From an uncultured Porphyromonadaceae bacterium (GTDB lineage: Bacteria > Bacteroidota > Bacteroidia > Bacteroidales > Muribaculaceae), in the NCBI GenBank assembly GCA_945873625.1, contig CAMCDS010000003.1:62001-126000 (forward strand): a stretch of DNA of 64,000 bases. Reading direction: 5' to 3'. Shown here piece after piece: positions 1-8,152 of this stretch; position 1 is the stretch's first letter, and the number at the start of each line of letters is the position of its first letter. The position numbers were made by a program, and so were the translations under genes. The notes beneath the pieces were generated by a model, which was not told the origin of the DNA, did not search any database, and saw only the letters and a program-made list of their open reading frames with translations.

Positions 1-406
1 CGGGCCTGGAGCAGCTGCCAGGGCACGATGTTGGCGTGATGTTCCATCACGGTTAGAATCACCTCGTCGCCATCGCGGAAGAATGCTCCGCCGTAGGAGG
101 CGGCCACGAGGTTGATGGCCTCGGTGGTGCCGCGGGTGAAGATTATTTCCTCGATGCCCGAGGCGTTGATGTACTCGCACACCCGGCGGCGGGTATGTTC
201 CTGCAGGTCGGTGGCCTCCTGCGAGAGGGTATGCACTCCGCGGTGCACGTTGGCTTTCGTGTGCTCGTAGAGGTGGGCGATGCTTTCCACCACCTCCTGC
301 GGCGTCTGCGACGTCGCAGTGTTGTCGAAGTATACGAGGGGCCTGTCGCCGATTCGTGAGTTCAGAATCGGGAACTCTTCGCGTATTTTTTTGATATCGG
401 TCGTCA
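1..406 (-). CDS. sufS: Cysteine desulfurase SufS, N-terminal part (runs off the left edge)
   Basis: PLP enzyme that takes sulfur from cysteine for Fe-S cluster assembly by the cytoplasmic SUF system. The 135 visible residues begin MTTDIKKIREEFPIL and include YFDNTATSQTP, the FTRGTTEAINLVA block and EHHANIVPWQ, the usual N-terminal landmarks of group II desulfurases. The catalytic lysine and cysteine lie beyond the window edge. It starts 17 nt after the sufD stop and is the last visible gene of the leftward operon. Family assignment is firm; only completeness is unknown. Confidence 0.95.
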
Positions 407-423
407 TAGCTTTAGGTGTGATG

Positions 424-1779
424 TCAGAGTGCCTGCGGACATTCCTGCCGGCATGAGGCGCATGCTCCGGAGGCACCGGAGAAACGTAGCTCCACGAGCT
501 GGCGCAGACGGTCTTTGAGGGCCGGGAGGCGTACGCCTTCGATCACGTCGGCCATGAAGGCCTGCTTGAGGAGCGTGCGGGCAGTCTGCTCGGTGAGTCC
601 GCGGGTGCGCATGTAGAACACCTGCATCGCGTCGAGCTGCCCGATGGCCGTGCCGTGGGAGCACTTCACGTCGTCGGCATAAATCTCGAGCTGCGGCTTG
701 GAGAACATCCTTGCGTCGGCCGAGCCGACGATGTTGCGGTTGGCCTGATATGCCTCGGTCTTCTGCGCTCCGGGAGCCACGTGGATGCGTCCAGAGAAGG
801 CGCCGACGGCATGGTCGTCGACCACGTATTTGAACAGCTCCTCGCTGTGGCATCGCTCGGCCTCGTGGCTTATGCGTGAATAGGTGTCGAGGCGGCGGTC
901 GTCGTCCTCGATACCCATGCCGTAGAGATGAAGCTCGGCGTCGGGTTCGGGCATGGTGCAGAAGTATTCGTTGCGCGTGGTGCCGTTGAAGAGCGTGATT
1001 CCGTCGAGGAGCACGTTGCTGCCGGCCTCCTGACGCAGATAGAGCGATGAGAGGCGCGTGGTGAGCCGGCTCGATTCCTCAAGGTCGTAGAGGTCGAAGC
1101 GGGCGTTGCGGCCCACGAATATCTCGGTGGTCTGCAGCGAGAGGAGCTTCACGTCGGGGTTCTGCGTATGGTCGCAGATGAGCAGGCGTGCCTCGGCGTC
1201 TTCCTCCACCACGATGAGCATGCGGCGGGGAGTCAGCAGCGGCATCCCGTACTGGAGGATGTCGACGAGCTGCAGGGGCTTTTCGAGCTTCACCCCCTTG
1301 CCGACGTAGAGGAAGAGGCCGTCTTGCGCGAGCATGGTGTTGAGGGCCACGAGCGGATTGGCCGGGTCGGCCAGCCGGTTGTAGTATTTCCCTACAAGTT
1401 CGGGCATCGTCTCGGCTGCGTGGGCCAGACTGTCGACAATCACGCCCTCGGGGAGCTGTCGGCGCGAGATGTCGGTTTCGGCCCAGCGGTCGTTGAGGAG
1501 CATGAAGAGGGCGGTCGAGAGGTTGGGGACATCGCAGCGGAACGTGTCGTGCGGATTCACGTCGAGAGGCACGCGGGCGAGGTTGATGGCATAGTCCGGC
1601 TCCAGCAGCTCCCGGAGGTCGGTATGCTCGTAGTTTTCCGAGCCTTTGGCCGGAAGCGCCATGTTGCGCAGGTTTTGGGCGGCGTGGGCGCGGTGGGCGT
1701 TCAGCGTCGGGCAGCTGTGGTCGTGAATCAGGCTGCCGTGGTCGCTGTAGAGGTCTATGTATTGTTGGAGTGCGTTCAT
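424..1779 (-). CDS. sufD: Fe-S cluster assembly protein SufD
   Basis: Scaffold subunit of the SufBCD complex, where Fe-S clusters are built on SufB/SufD with energy from SufC. The protein is about 451 residues and has the beta-helix-rich SufD pattern, with GSENYEHTDLRELL near the N-terminus and GAFSGRIHVAPGAQKTEAYQ and MFSKPQLEIYADDVKCSHGTA towards the C-terminus. I chose the ATG at 1779 (MNALQQYIDLY), 7 nt after the sufC stop; a start at 1806 would overlap sufC by 20 nt. Its normal partner SufB is not encoded in this locus. Confidence 0.93.
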   Translation of the reverse strand: MNALQQYIDLYSDHGSLIHDHSCPTLNAHRAHAAQNLRNMALPAKGSENYEHTDLRELLEPDYAINLARVPLDVNPHDTFRCDVPNLSTALFMLLNDRWAETDISRRQLPEGVIVDSLAHAAETMPELVGKYYNRLADPANPLVALNTMLAQDGLFLYVGKGVKLEKPLQLVDILQYGMPLLTPRRMLIVVEEDAEARLLICDHTQNPDVKLLSLQTTEIFVGRNARFDLYDLEESSRLTTRLSSLYLRQEAGSNVLLDGITLFNGTTRNEYFCTMPEPDAELHLYGMGIEDDDRRLDTYSRISHEAERCHSEELFKYVVDDHAVGAFSGRIHVAPGAQKTEAYQANRNIVGSADARMFSKPQLEIYADDVKCSHGTAIGQLDAMQVFYMRTRGLTEQTARTLLKQAFMADVIEGVRLPALKDRLRQLVELRFSGASGACASCRQECPQAL

Positions 1780-1786
1780 CTTGGGG

Positions 1787-2548
1787 TCAGAGATTCTGGG
1801 AGTCAACCTGTTCCTTAATCCAGTCGTAGCCGCGCTCCTCGAGGTCGAGGGCGAGTTCCGGTCCGCCCGTCATCACGATGCGTCCCTTGTAGAGGATATG
1901 CACGAAGTCGGGCTTGATGTAGTCGAGCAGGCGCTGATAGTGGGTGATGACGATGGTGGCGTTGTTGTCGCTCTTGAGCTTGTTGACGCCTTCGGCCACA
2001 ATGCGCAGCGCGTCGATGTCGAGTCCGGAGTCGGTCTCGTCGAGAATCGAGAGCTTCGGTTCGAGCACGGCCATCTGGAAGATTTCGTTGCGCTTCTTCT
2101 CGCCGCCTGAGAATCCCTCGTTGACCGAGCGGGAGGCGAGCTTGTTGTCGAGCTCCACGATTGCCCTCTTCTCGCGCATGAGCTTGAGGAAGTCGGAGGC
2201 CGACATCTGTGGTTCGCCGAAGTATTCGCGCTTGGCGTTGACGGCCGCGCGCATGAAGTTCATCATCGATACTCCGGGAATCTCGACGGGATACTGGAAT
2301 CCGAGGAAGAGGCCTTCGTGGCTTCTCACCTCCGGCTCCATTGCGAGGAGGTCTTTGCCGTAGAACTCGGCCTCACCCCCTGTGACGGTATAGGCGGGAT
2401 TGCCGGCCAGCACCATCGAAAGCGTCGATTTTCCGCTTCCGTTGGGACCCATGATGGCGTGTACCTCGCCGGGTTTCACTTCAAGATTTATCCCTTTCAA
2501 TATCTCTTTGCCACCGATTTCGGCGTGCAAGTCTTTGACTTTGAGCAT
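1787..2548 (-). CDS. sufC: Fe-S cluster assembly ATPase SufC
   Basis: ABC-type soluble ATPase that powers the SufBCD scaffold. The length of 253 aa is typical. Walker [10 protein letters not shown] is at about residues 34-42, the [11 protein letters not shown] signature at about 146-156, and Walker B is [11 protein letters not shown]. The start [13 protein letters not shown] is the normal family start, although the upstream cvpA reading frame runs 68 nt into this gene. It is followed by sufD and sufS. In most Bacteroidales that I know, sufB stands directly before sufC; here a CvpA gene does. Confidence 0.97.
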   Translation of the reverse strand: MLKVKDLHAEIGGKEILKGINLEVKPGEVHAIMGPNGSGKSTLSMVLAGNPAYTVTGGEAEFYGKDLLAMEPEVRSHEGLFLGFQYPVEIPGVSMMNFMRAAVNAKREYFGEPQMSASDFLKLMREKRAIVELDNKLASRSVNEGFSGGEKKRNEIFQMAVLEPKLSILDETDSGLDIDALRIVAEGVNKLKSDNNATIVITHYQRLLDYIKPDFVHILYKGRIVMTGGPELALDLEERGYDWIKEQVDSQNL

Positions 2549-3227
2549 ATACGTTGTCTAATGTATTTAGTGGCAGGATTAATCTGTCCCTGCCTCGGGT
2601 TACTGTTCCGGTGTCGGCGCTCGAACCGGTCGCCTCAGTTATAACAACCGTAGGGCCTGAAGTTCTCGCATCCGATATAAGTTTGGCGTCGCGCAGCCGG
2701 CACGCGTGCCATAAGTCGGCGATGTCGTCGCATCCGAGAATGGCCGGAGCGAGGAGCATCACCTCGGTTATGGCGTTGCCGTCGGCCGCGTCGCCGTATT
2801 TCTCGAGCCTCGGGTCGATGCCGAGAGCCACGATGGCGTTGAGCGCCACCGAGGTCCACATCGCCCATACGAAAGTGCCGAACACGGCTCCGAAGAGCGA
2901 GCTGAGCACCCCCGTGGCTATTCCTCTGAGCAGCTTTCCGACCACCGACGTGAGCAGGGCCACGGCCGCATAGACGGCGATGAACACGGCGCCCCGCGCC
3001 AGATTGCCGACAATGAAAGGCGTGCGGCAGTCGGAGGCGCTGAAACGCCCGGCCTCCATCACCTCCGCCTCGGCCCAGGGAGCCGCGATGTGGGCGCATA
3101 CGGCTCCGAAAGCGAAGGCGAGCACGGCGGGAGTGAGTCCGGCCATGCCGCGCCGCCAGCCACCGACGGCTCCGCATGCCGCAGTGAGAATCACAAGTAT
3201 GAAATAAGCGGCTTCGTGCATCGGCAA
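2481..3227 (-). CDS. CvpA-family membrane protein
   Basis: Integral inner-membrane protein of the CvpA (colicin V production) family, whose biochemical role is poorly defined. Hydrophobic segments fall at about residues 5-25, 30-50, 75-100 and 105-135, with a GxxxG-rich stretch ([17 protein letters not shown]) typical of the family. The C-terminal 60 residues are hydrophilic, and the last 22 or so codons overlap sufC in another frame, which is unusual. That tail may be an artefact of a deletion that removed sufB. The start is ATG 3227, with 3221 possible. A TAATTTTG promoter core lies at 3286-3293. Confidence 0.75.
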   Translation of the reverse strand: MPMHEAAYFILVILTAACGAVGGWRRGMAGLTPAVLAFAFGAVCAHIAAPWAEAEVMEAGRFSASDCRTPFIVGNLARGAVFIAVYAAVALLTSVVGKLLRGIATGVLSSLFGAVFGTFVWAMWTSVALNAIVALGIDPRLEKYGDAADGNAITEVMLLAPAILGCDDIADLWHACRLRDAKLISDARTSGPTVVITEATGSSADTGTVTRGRDRLILPLNTLDNVYAQSQRLARRNRWQRDIERDKS

Positions 3228-3285
3228 TCGGTTGAAGTGGCGGAAGCGGCTCCGGCTGCCCGGTAGCAGGCGCCGAAACCGACAA

Positions 3286-3293
3286 CAAAATTA
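3286..3293 (-). promoter_or_regulatory. Bacteroidales promoter core for cvpA-suf
   Basis: On the minus strand this reads TAATTTTG, matching the Bacteroidetes -7 consensus TAnnTTTG, about 60 nt upstream of the cvpA start. Initiation is predicted a few bases downstream, near 3280. It is the only such match in this spacer that faces the suf genes. Confidence 0.6.
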
Positions 3294-3435
3294 CAAAAAA
3301 ATATACGGGCGTGCAAAAAGCGCCGCATAAATTCGCGCGCCCGCCCTCAAAATTGCCTTCTACAGGATATTTATACAGCAGTCTGTGGTAAGTTTACGGC
3401 GGTCTACATTGTAAGGTCGACATAGTCCATTAGTT

Positions 3436-3483
3436 GATTTGTTCCTGTTTTGTTGCAACGTTGCAACAAAACAGGAACAAATC
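3436..3483. repeat. Perfect 48-bp palindrome without spacer
   Basis: Two 24-base arms are exact reverse complements with no loop. Each arm runs from GATTTGTTCC through TGTTTTGTTGCAAC at the centre, where the sequence is AACGTT. Symmetry stops abruptly on both sides. It lies between the divergent cvpA-suf and PPIase operons, so a role as a terminator is unlikely. It could be an operator for a dimeric or oligomeric regulator, or the scar of a mobile element. The rest of the 3294-3583 spacer shows nothing else that I can support. Confidence 0.9.
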
Positions 3484-3583
3484 GGGTGTTAGGCGGATAG
3501 GTTGTGGAGCCAAAAACGGGTCGGGAGGAGGGACGGGGGAGGTAAAAACGCGTCGGGCAGGTGCGCGTTTGGAAAAAAAGTAG

Positions 3584-3591
3584 TAACTTTG
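3584..3591 (+). promoter_or_regulatory. Promoter core of the PPIase-OstA-mutL operon
   Basis: TAACTTTG, an exact TAnnTTTG match, ends only 9 nt before the ATG at 3601. The transcript would therefore be almost leaderless. No good TTG box is seen at the usual distance upstream. Confidence 0.6.
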
Positions 3592-3600
3592 CAAATTGAG

Positions 3601-4545
3601 ATGAAATGCTTGCGCCATATTATCGTTATCCTTTCGGTGGCAATCGCGTGCCTGGCCTCGGGATGCGGACGGGAGAAGGACGCTCCCGCCGGCGACGACG
3701 TGGCTCTGGTGAGTGTCGGCGACACCACGCTCTGGCTTTCGGAGGTGGTGAGGCAGATACCGCAGGGGCTTGCCGAGACCGACAGCGCCGAGATGTTTTC
3801 GGGCATTGTCGACGCATGGATTCAGGACGTGCTGCTCACTGAGGTGGCGGCCGACAATCTTCCCGACCTCGACAGAATCGAAAGGATGGTGGCCGACTAT
3901 CGCAACCGTCTGATAATGATGGAATACCGCAAGCGGATGAAAAACGACTCCCGCCGCAATATCTCCGACGCTGAGGTGAAGGAGTATTACGAGGCGCATG
4001 CCGACGACATGAGGCTTGAGCATCCGGTGGTGAAGGGTATCTACATAAAGCTCCCTTCCGACGCCGACAGGCTTGAGAATGTGCGCCAGTGGGTGTTCTC
4101 GGCCACACGCGAGAGCATCGACAAGCTGGAGAAGTATGGTCTCAAGGGCGCCATACAGTACGACTGGTTTGGCGACCGCTGGGTCGACTGGGAGATGATA
4201 GCCACCCAGATACCCTACCGCTTCTACGACGCCGACGCCTTTGTGGAGTCGACAGTCAATTTCGAGACCGAATACAACGGCTCGACCTATTTCCTCCACA
4301 TCTCGGAGTATCTGAAAAGCGGCGACGTGATGCCCTATCAGTTTGCTGTCGAGCAGATACGCGAGGCGCTTTCGGAGAGGGAGCTTGTGGAGGCCGACCG
4401 CAAACTGATGCGGTCGCTTTTCAGCCGCGCCGTCTCCGACGGGAAGCTCCGCCCCGGAGCCTACGACCCTGTGAAGCGGCGCATGAAGAACGGTGCCCCT
4501 GCCGCCAAGGCTCCGGCATCCGACAAAAAAGATAAACAACAATAG
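3601..4545 (+). CDS. Putative peptidyl-prolyl isomerase-like lipoprotein
   Basis: Predicted lipoprotein of 314 aa, first gene of an envelope-biogenesis operon. The start MKCLRHIIVILSVAIACLASG places a clear lipobox (LASGC) at residues 19-23. An upstream in-frame extension to 3502 lacks a signal and is rejected. The body resembles the SurA/PpiC chaperone N-terminal region (VGDTTLWLSEVVRQIP, then a helical domain with EVKEYYEAHADDM), but I see no clear parvulin catalytic domain. It probably helps outer-membrane protein folding together with the next gene. The C-terminus is a lysine/alanine-rich tail. Confidence 0.75.
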   Translation: MKCLRHIIVILSVAIACLASGCGREKDAPAGDDVALVSVGDTTLWLSEVVRQIPQGLAETDSAEMFSGIVDAWIQDVLLTEVAADNLPDLDRIERMVADYRNRLIMMEYRKRMKNDSRRNISDAEVKEYYEAHADDMRLEHPVVKGIYIKLPSDADRLENVRQWVFSATRESIDKLEKYGLKGAIQYDWFGDRWVDWEMIATQIPYRFYDADAFVESTVNFETEYNGSTYFLHISEYLKSGDVMPYQFAVEQIREALSERELVEADRKLMRSLFSRAVSDGKLRPGAYDPVKRRMKNGAPAAKAPASDKKDKQQ

Positions 4546-4557
4546 AAAAATACCAAC

Positions 4558-5922
4558 GTGAGAATCAAGACAATAGGACTTGCAGTGGCGGCTCTTGCCA
4601 CTTTGACCGCAATCGCCTCGCTGGCGCAGACCAAAACCAACATCATCGACGAGGTGGCATGGGTGGTAGGCGATGAGGCTATCTTCCGCTCCGACATAGA
4701 AGAGCAGTATTCACAGCTCCGCAGCGACGGCTCGCTTCCGAAGGGCAATCCCTTCTGCGTGATTCCGGAGCAGATGGCCGTCGAGAAACTTTATCTCCAT
4801 CAGGCCAAGCTCGACACTGTGGAAGCACCCGTGGCGCAGGTGAACGCCATGGTGGAGCGCCAGATCAACTTCTTCATCGCCAATCTCGGCTCGCGCGAGA
4901 AGATGGAGGAGTATTTCCGCAAGCCGCTGCCTCAGATTCGCGAACAGCTCGCCGAGGCCACGCGCAACCGTTATATCATCGAGCAGGTGCAGAGCTCGCT
5001 CACGAAAGACGTCAAGGCTACGCCGGCCGACGTCAGAAAGTATTTCGACAGGCTCCCGGCCGACAGCGTGCCTTACGTGCCCATGCAGGTAGAGGCTCAG
5101 GTGATTACCATCAATCCCGTGATTCCGCAGCAGGAGATTGAAGACGTGAAGGCGCGTCTGCGCGACTATTCCGACCGTGTGAACCGCGGCGAGACCGACT
5201 TCTCGACGCTCGCCATCATGCACAGCGAGGACGGATCGGCGATGCAGGGAGGCGAGCTCGGCTTCCGCAGCCGCTCCGACTTCGTGCCCGAGTTCTCGGC
5301 CGTAGCCTTCAACCTCTCCGACCCCAAGAAGGTGAGCCGCATCGTCGAGACCGAGTTCGGCTACCATATCATCCAGCTTATCGAGAAGCGTGGCGACCAG
5401 GCCAACTTCCGCCATATCCTCCTCACCCCGAAGGTCAGCACTAAGGAGCTTCAGACCTCAGTGGAGCGCCTCGACTCGCTCCGCAAGGAGATTGTGGCCG
5501 GCAAGATTACCTTCGACATGGCCGCGCGCCTGATTTCGCAAGACAAGGACACGCGCAACAACAAGGGAATCATGGTCAACCACAAGACCGGCACCTCGCG
5601 CTTCGAGATGCAGGACCTTCCGGTAGAGGTGGCCCGCCATCTGGAGTCGATGAAGGAAGGCGACATCTCGGAGGCCTTTGTGATGAAAGACGTGCAGCGC
5701 AACAAGGACGTGGTAGCCATCGTGCGCCTCACTAAGCGCATCGACGGACACCGCGCCAACCTCAGCGAAGACTTCAATCAGCTGAAACAGATGTATGAGG
5801 CTTCGCGCAAGAACGAGATTCTGAGCGACTGGGTGGAGAAGAAGATCAAAGACACCTACGTCCACATCGAGGAGGGTTGGGACGACTGCGACTTCCGCTA
5901 TAAGGGTTGGATGAAGAAATAA
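4558..5922 (+). CDS. SurA-type peptidylprolyl isomerase
   Basis: Periplasmic chaperone/PPIase of 454 aa, probably assisting outer-membrane protein assembly. A signal peptide occupies about residues 1-23 (cleavage near SLAQ). It is followed by a SurA N-domain (IIDEVAWVVGDEAIFRSDIEEQY) and a parvulin domain with the usual HSEDGSAMQGGELGFRSRSDFVPEFSAVAF and GYHIIQLIEKRGD signatures at about residues 220-280. A second, degenerate parvulin-like segment begins at NFRHILLTPK. Translation starts at GTG 4558, 12 nt after the previous stop. It sits between a related lipoprotein and the OstA-like gene. Confidence 0.92.
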   Translation: MRIKTIGLAVAALATLTAIASLAQTKTNIIDEVAWVVGDEAIFRSDIEEQYSQLRSDGSLPKGNPFCVIPEQMAVEKLYLHQAKLDTVEAPVAQVNAMVERQINFFIANLGSREKMEEYFRKPLPQIREQLAEATRNRYIIEQVQSSLTKDVKATPADVRKYFDRLPADSVPYVPMQVEAQVITINPVIPQQEIEDVKARLRDYSDRVNRGETDFSTLAIMHSEDGSAMQGGELGFRSRSDFVPEFSAVAFNLSDPKKVSRIVETEFGYHIIQLIEKRGDQANFRHILLTPKVSTKELQTSVERLDSLRKEIVAGKITFDMAARLISQDKDTRNNKGIMVNHKTGTSRFEMQDLPVEVARHLESMKEGDISEAFVMKDVQRNKDVVAIVRLTKRIDGHRANLSEDFNQLKQMYEASRKNEILSDWVEKKIKDTYVHIEEGWDDCDFRYKGWMKK

Positions 5923-5935
5923 TCCGGCATAAGGC

Positions 5936-8152
5936 GTGATGACAAGATTGATTCCTCATATCGGCGGAATGCGCTGGCTGGCTGTCGCGGTGGCGGTGGT
6001 GGCCGGCTTTTTCGCCGTGTCGGTGTTAGCGGGAGGCCAGACGGCTTCCCGCAAGCGTCAGTCCACGCCAAAGGAGACCTACACCCGTCCGAAACCCACG
6101 CGCCCGCTTAAGCCCGAAATAGGCGGTGTGAACCGCTACCGCGACGACAAGGTGTTTCTCGAGCAGGCCGATTCCCTCTATAAGCGCGATGAGCTGGAGA
6201 ACTACCAGATTGTGAAGGGCAGCGTGAAGTTCAGGCAGGCCGGAATGTGGATGTTCTGCGACTCGGCCTACTATTTCCCTGACGCCAACTCGCTCGATGC
6301 CTTCGGCCACGTCAGGATGCAGCAGGGCGACACGTTGTTCGTCTATGCCGACAAGCTCTTCTACAACGGCAACGACCGCATGGCTCTCCTGCGCTGCGGA
6401 TCCTCGGAGCGAGTGGTGAAGATGATAAACCGCGACGTGATGCTGACCACCGACTCGTTCGATTACGACCTCGGACGTGAGGTGGGATGGTACTCCGACG
6501 GAGGCACGCTCAAGGACCGAAACATCACGCTCCGGTCGGTCTACGGACAGTATTCCCCGGCTACGAAAGAGGCCGAGTTCTACCACGACGTGGTGCTCGA
6601 CAATCCGCGCGACGGATACCGGTTGCTCAGCGACACGCTGCTCTACAACACCGCCACCCATATAGCCGAGATAGTCAGCCCGACGAGGATAATAGGAACC
6701 ACCGACACCGTGCTCACATCGCAAGGCACTTACAACACCGTCTCCGACCTGGCGACGCTGACCTCGCGGTCGACCATCATACACCGCGACAGCAACAGCA
6801 ACGTTACCACCCTCGAGGGAGATTCGATAATCTACGACAAGGCGACAAGAGTGAGCAGGGCATACAGTTTCCGCGACGGGCGCAAGCTGCCGGCTCCGGT
6901 GGTGCTCACCGACACCGCGCGCAAGACCACACTCATCGGAGGTTTTGCCATGTATAACGATTCCACTGGCTATGCGCTCTCCACGGGTTACCCGCTGCTG
7001 ATGGAGTATTCACGTCCCGACACCCTCTTTCTCCGCGCCGACACAATCCTCACATATATTGAGAGGCACGACGTGTTTCCCGATTCGACATCAGGATTCT
7101 TCTTCGCCTTGCCCGACACCGCGGGGGGGATGAGACCATACACCGACTCACTCCCGCCCCTTGAAGTCGAAATTGACCTTACGGGGTCAATACCGGCCGA
7201 GAGGGTAGTGGAGCCCGGGCGTGTCAGCCTTCCGCTCCCTCCGCTGAGTAGTGCGGACGGGCATGGCGGTGAAAGCCGGCCGCTCCCCACGCTCGAACGC
7301 GACAGCGGCGTCATGATTCCCAAGGACTTCCGTGTAATCGAGGCCATCAGATACGCCCGCTTCTTCAATCAGGAGGTGCAGGGCGTCGCCGACACGCTCC
7401 GCTATGTGGAGTTTGACTCCATCCTGTATATGTACCGCAAGCCGGTGGTGTGGAGCGGCGAGCGGCAGGTGGCAGGCAATGAGATTCATGTGCATCTCAA
7501 CGACTCTACGGCCGACTGGGCACTGCTGCCAAAAGCCGGAATCATGGGCGAGCATGTGGAGGAAGACTTCTACAATCAGATGTCGGGCAACGTGATGAAG
7601 GCCTGGTTTGAGAACAACGACCTGCGCCGCCTCGAAGTGGAGGGTAACGTGCAGGTGCTTTTCCTGCCTCAGGACAACGACTCCACGTTCTCGCGCCTGG
7701 TGAATGCCGAGTCTAACTTCTTGACGCTCGAGACCACCGACCGCAAGCTCGACAAGCTCAAGATGTGGCCCGACGTCAGCGGAAGCACCACCCCGCTCTT
7801 CATGGTCAAGAAGAGCCAGAAACTCCTCCCCGGATTCCGCTGGTATGAAAGCATCAGGCCCGTGCGCGAATGGTATGGCGACCGCTGGCACTGGGCCGAT
7901 GACCTCGGCGAAGTGTCGGAGGAGCTTGAAAGATATTTCAACGAGGCCGAAAGCGATCTCGGTACAGGATACCGCAACCTCTCCAATCCGACGGCTCCGC
8001 CCCCTCCCGCCGAGCCGTCGGGCGAGGTGGAAGAGGCTCCGGCCTCGGGAGAATCCGTAGAGGAAAGCACCATGGTAATCACCTCGGAAGGAGAGGTGAT
8101 TGAAGGTGCGGAGGAGCCGTCCCGGAATGAAGGAGAGGAGGTGGCGCCATGA
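5936..8152 (+). CDS. OstA-like protein (LptA/LptD N-domain family)
   Basis: 738-aa exported protein of the OstA-like family, thought to take part in LPS transport or outer-membrane assembly. An N-terminal hydrophobic segment (residues 12-33) is followed by repeated beta-strand units typical of the LptA/OstA jellyroll, such as VFLEQADSLYKRDELENYQIVKG, FGHVRMQQGDTLFVYADKLFYNG and DSIIYDKATRVSRAYSF. The C-terminus is Pro/Glu-rich. Its stop overlaps the mutL ATG by 4 nt (ATGA), so the two are probably translationally coupled. Linkage to two PPIases supports an envelope role. Confidence 0.9.
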   Translation: MMTRLIPHIGGMRWLAVAVAVVAGFFAVSVLAGGQTASRKRQSTPKETYTRPKPTRPLKPEIGGVNRYRDDKVFLEQADSLYKRDELENYQIVKGSVKFRQAGMWMFCDSAYYFPDANSLDAFGHVRMQQGDTLFVYADKLFYNGNDRMALLRCGSSERVVKMINRDVMLTTDSFDYDLGREVGWYSDGGTLKDRNITLRSVYGQYSPATKEAEFYHDVVLDNPRDGYRLLSDTLLYNTATHIAEIVSPTRIIGTTDTVLTSQGTYNTVSDLATLTSRSTIIHRDSNSNVTTLEGDSIIYDKATRVSRAYSFRDGRKLPAPVVLTDTARKTTLIGGFAMYNDSTGYALSTGYPLLMEYSRPDTLFLRADTILTYIERHDVFPDSTSGFFFALPDTAGGMRPYTDSLPPLEVEIDLTGSIPAERVVEPGRVSLPLPPLSSADGHGGESRPLPTLERDSGVMIPKDFRVIEAIRYARFFNQEVQGVADTLRYVEFDSILYMYRKPVVWSGERQVAGNEIHVHLNDSTADWALLPKAGIMGEHVEEDFYNQMSGNVMKAWFENNDLRRLEVEGNVQVLFLPQDNDSTFSRLVNAESNFLTLETTDRKLDKLKMWPDVSGSTTPLFMVKKSQKLLPGFRWYESIRPVREWYGDRWHWADDLGEVSEELERYFNEAESDLGTGYRNLSNPTAPPPPAEPSGEVEEAPASGESVEESTMVITSEGEVIEGAEEPSRNEGEEVAP

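Noticed and set aside
3430-4542. 370-codon minus-strand frame opposite the PPIase-like lipoprotein gene
   Set aside because: It is antisense to a gene with promoter, lipobox and family resemblance. Long antisense frames are common in this GC-rich DNA.
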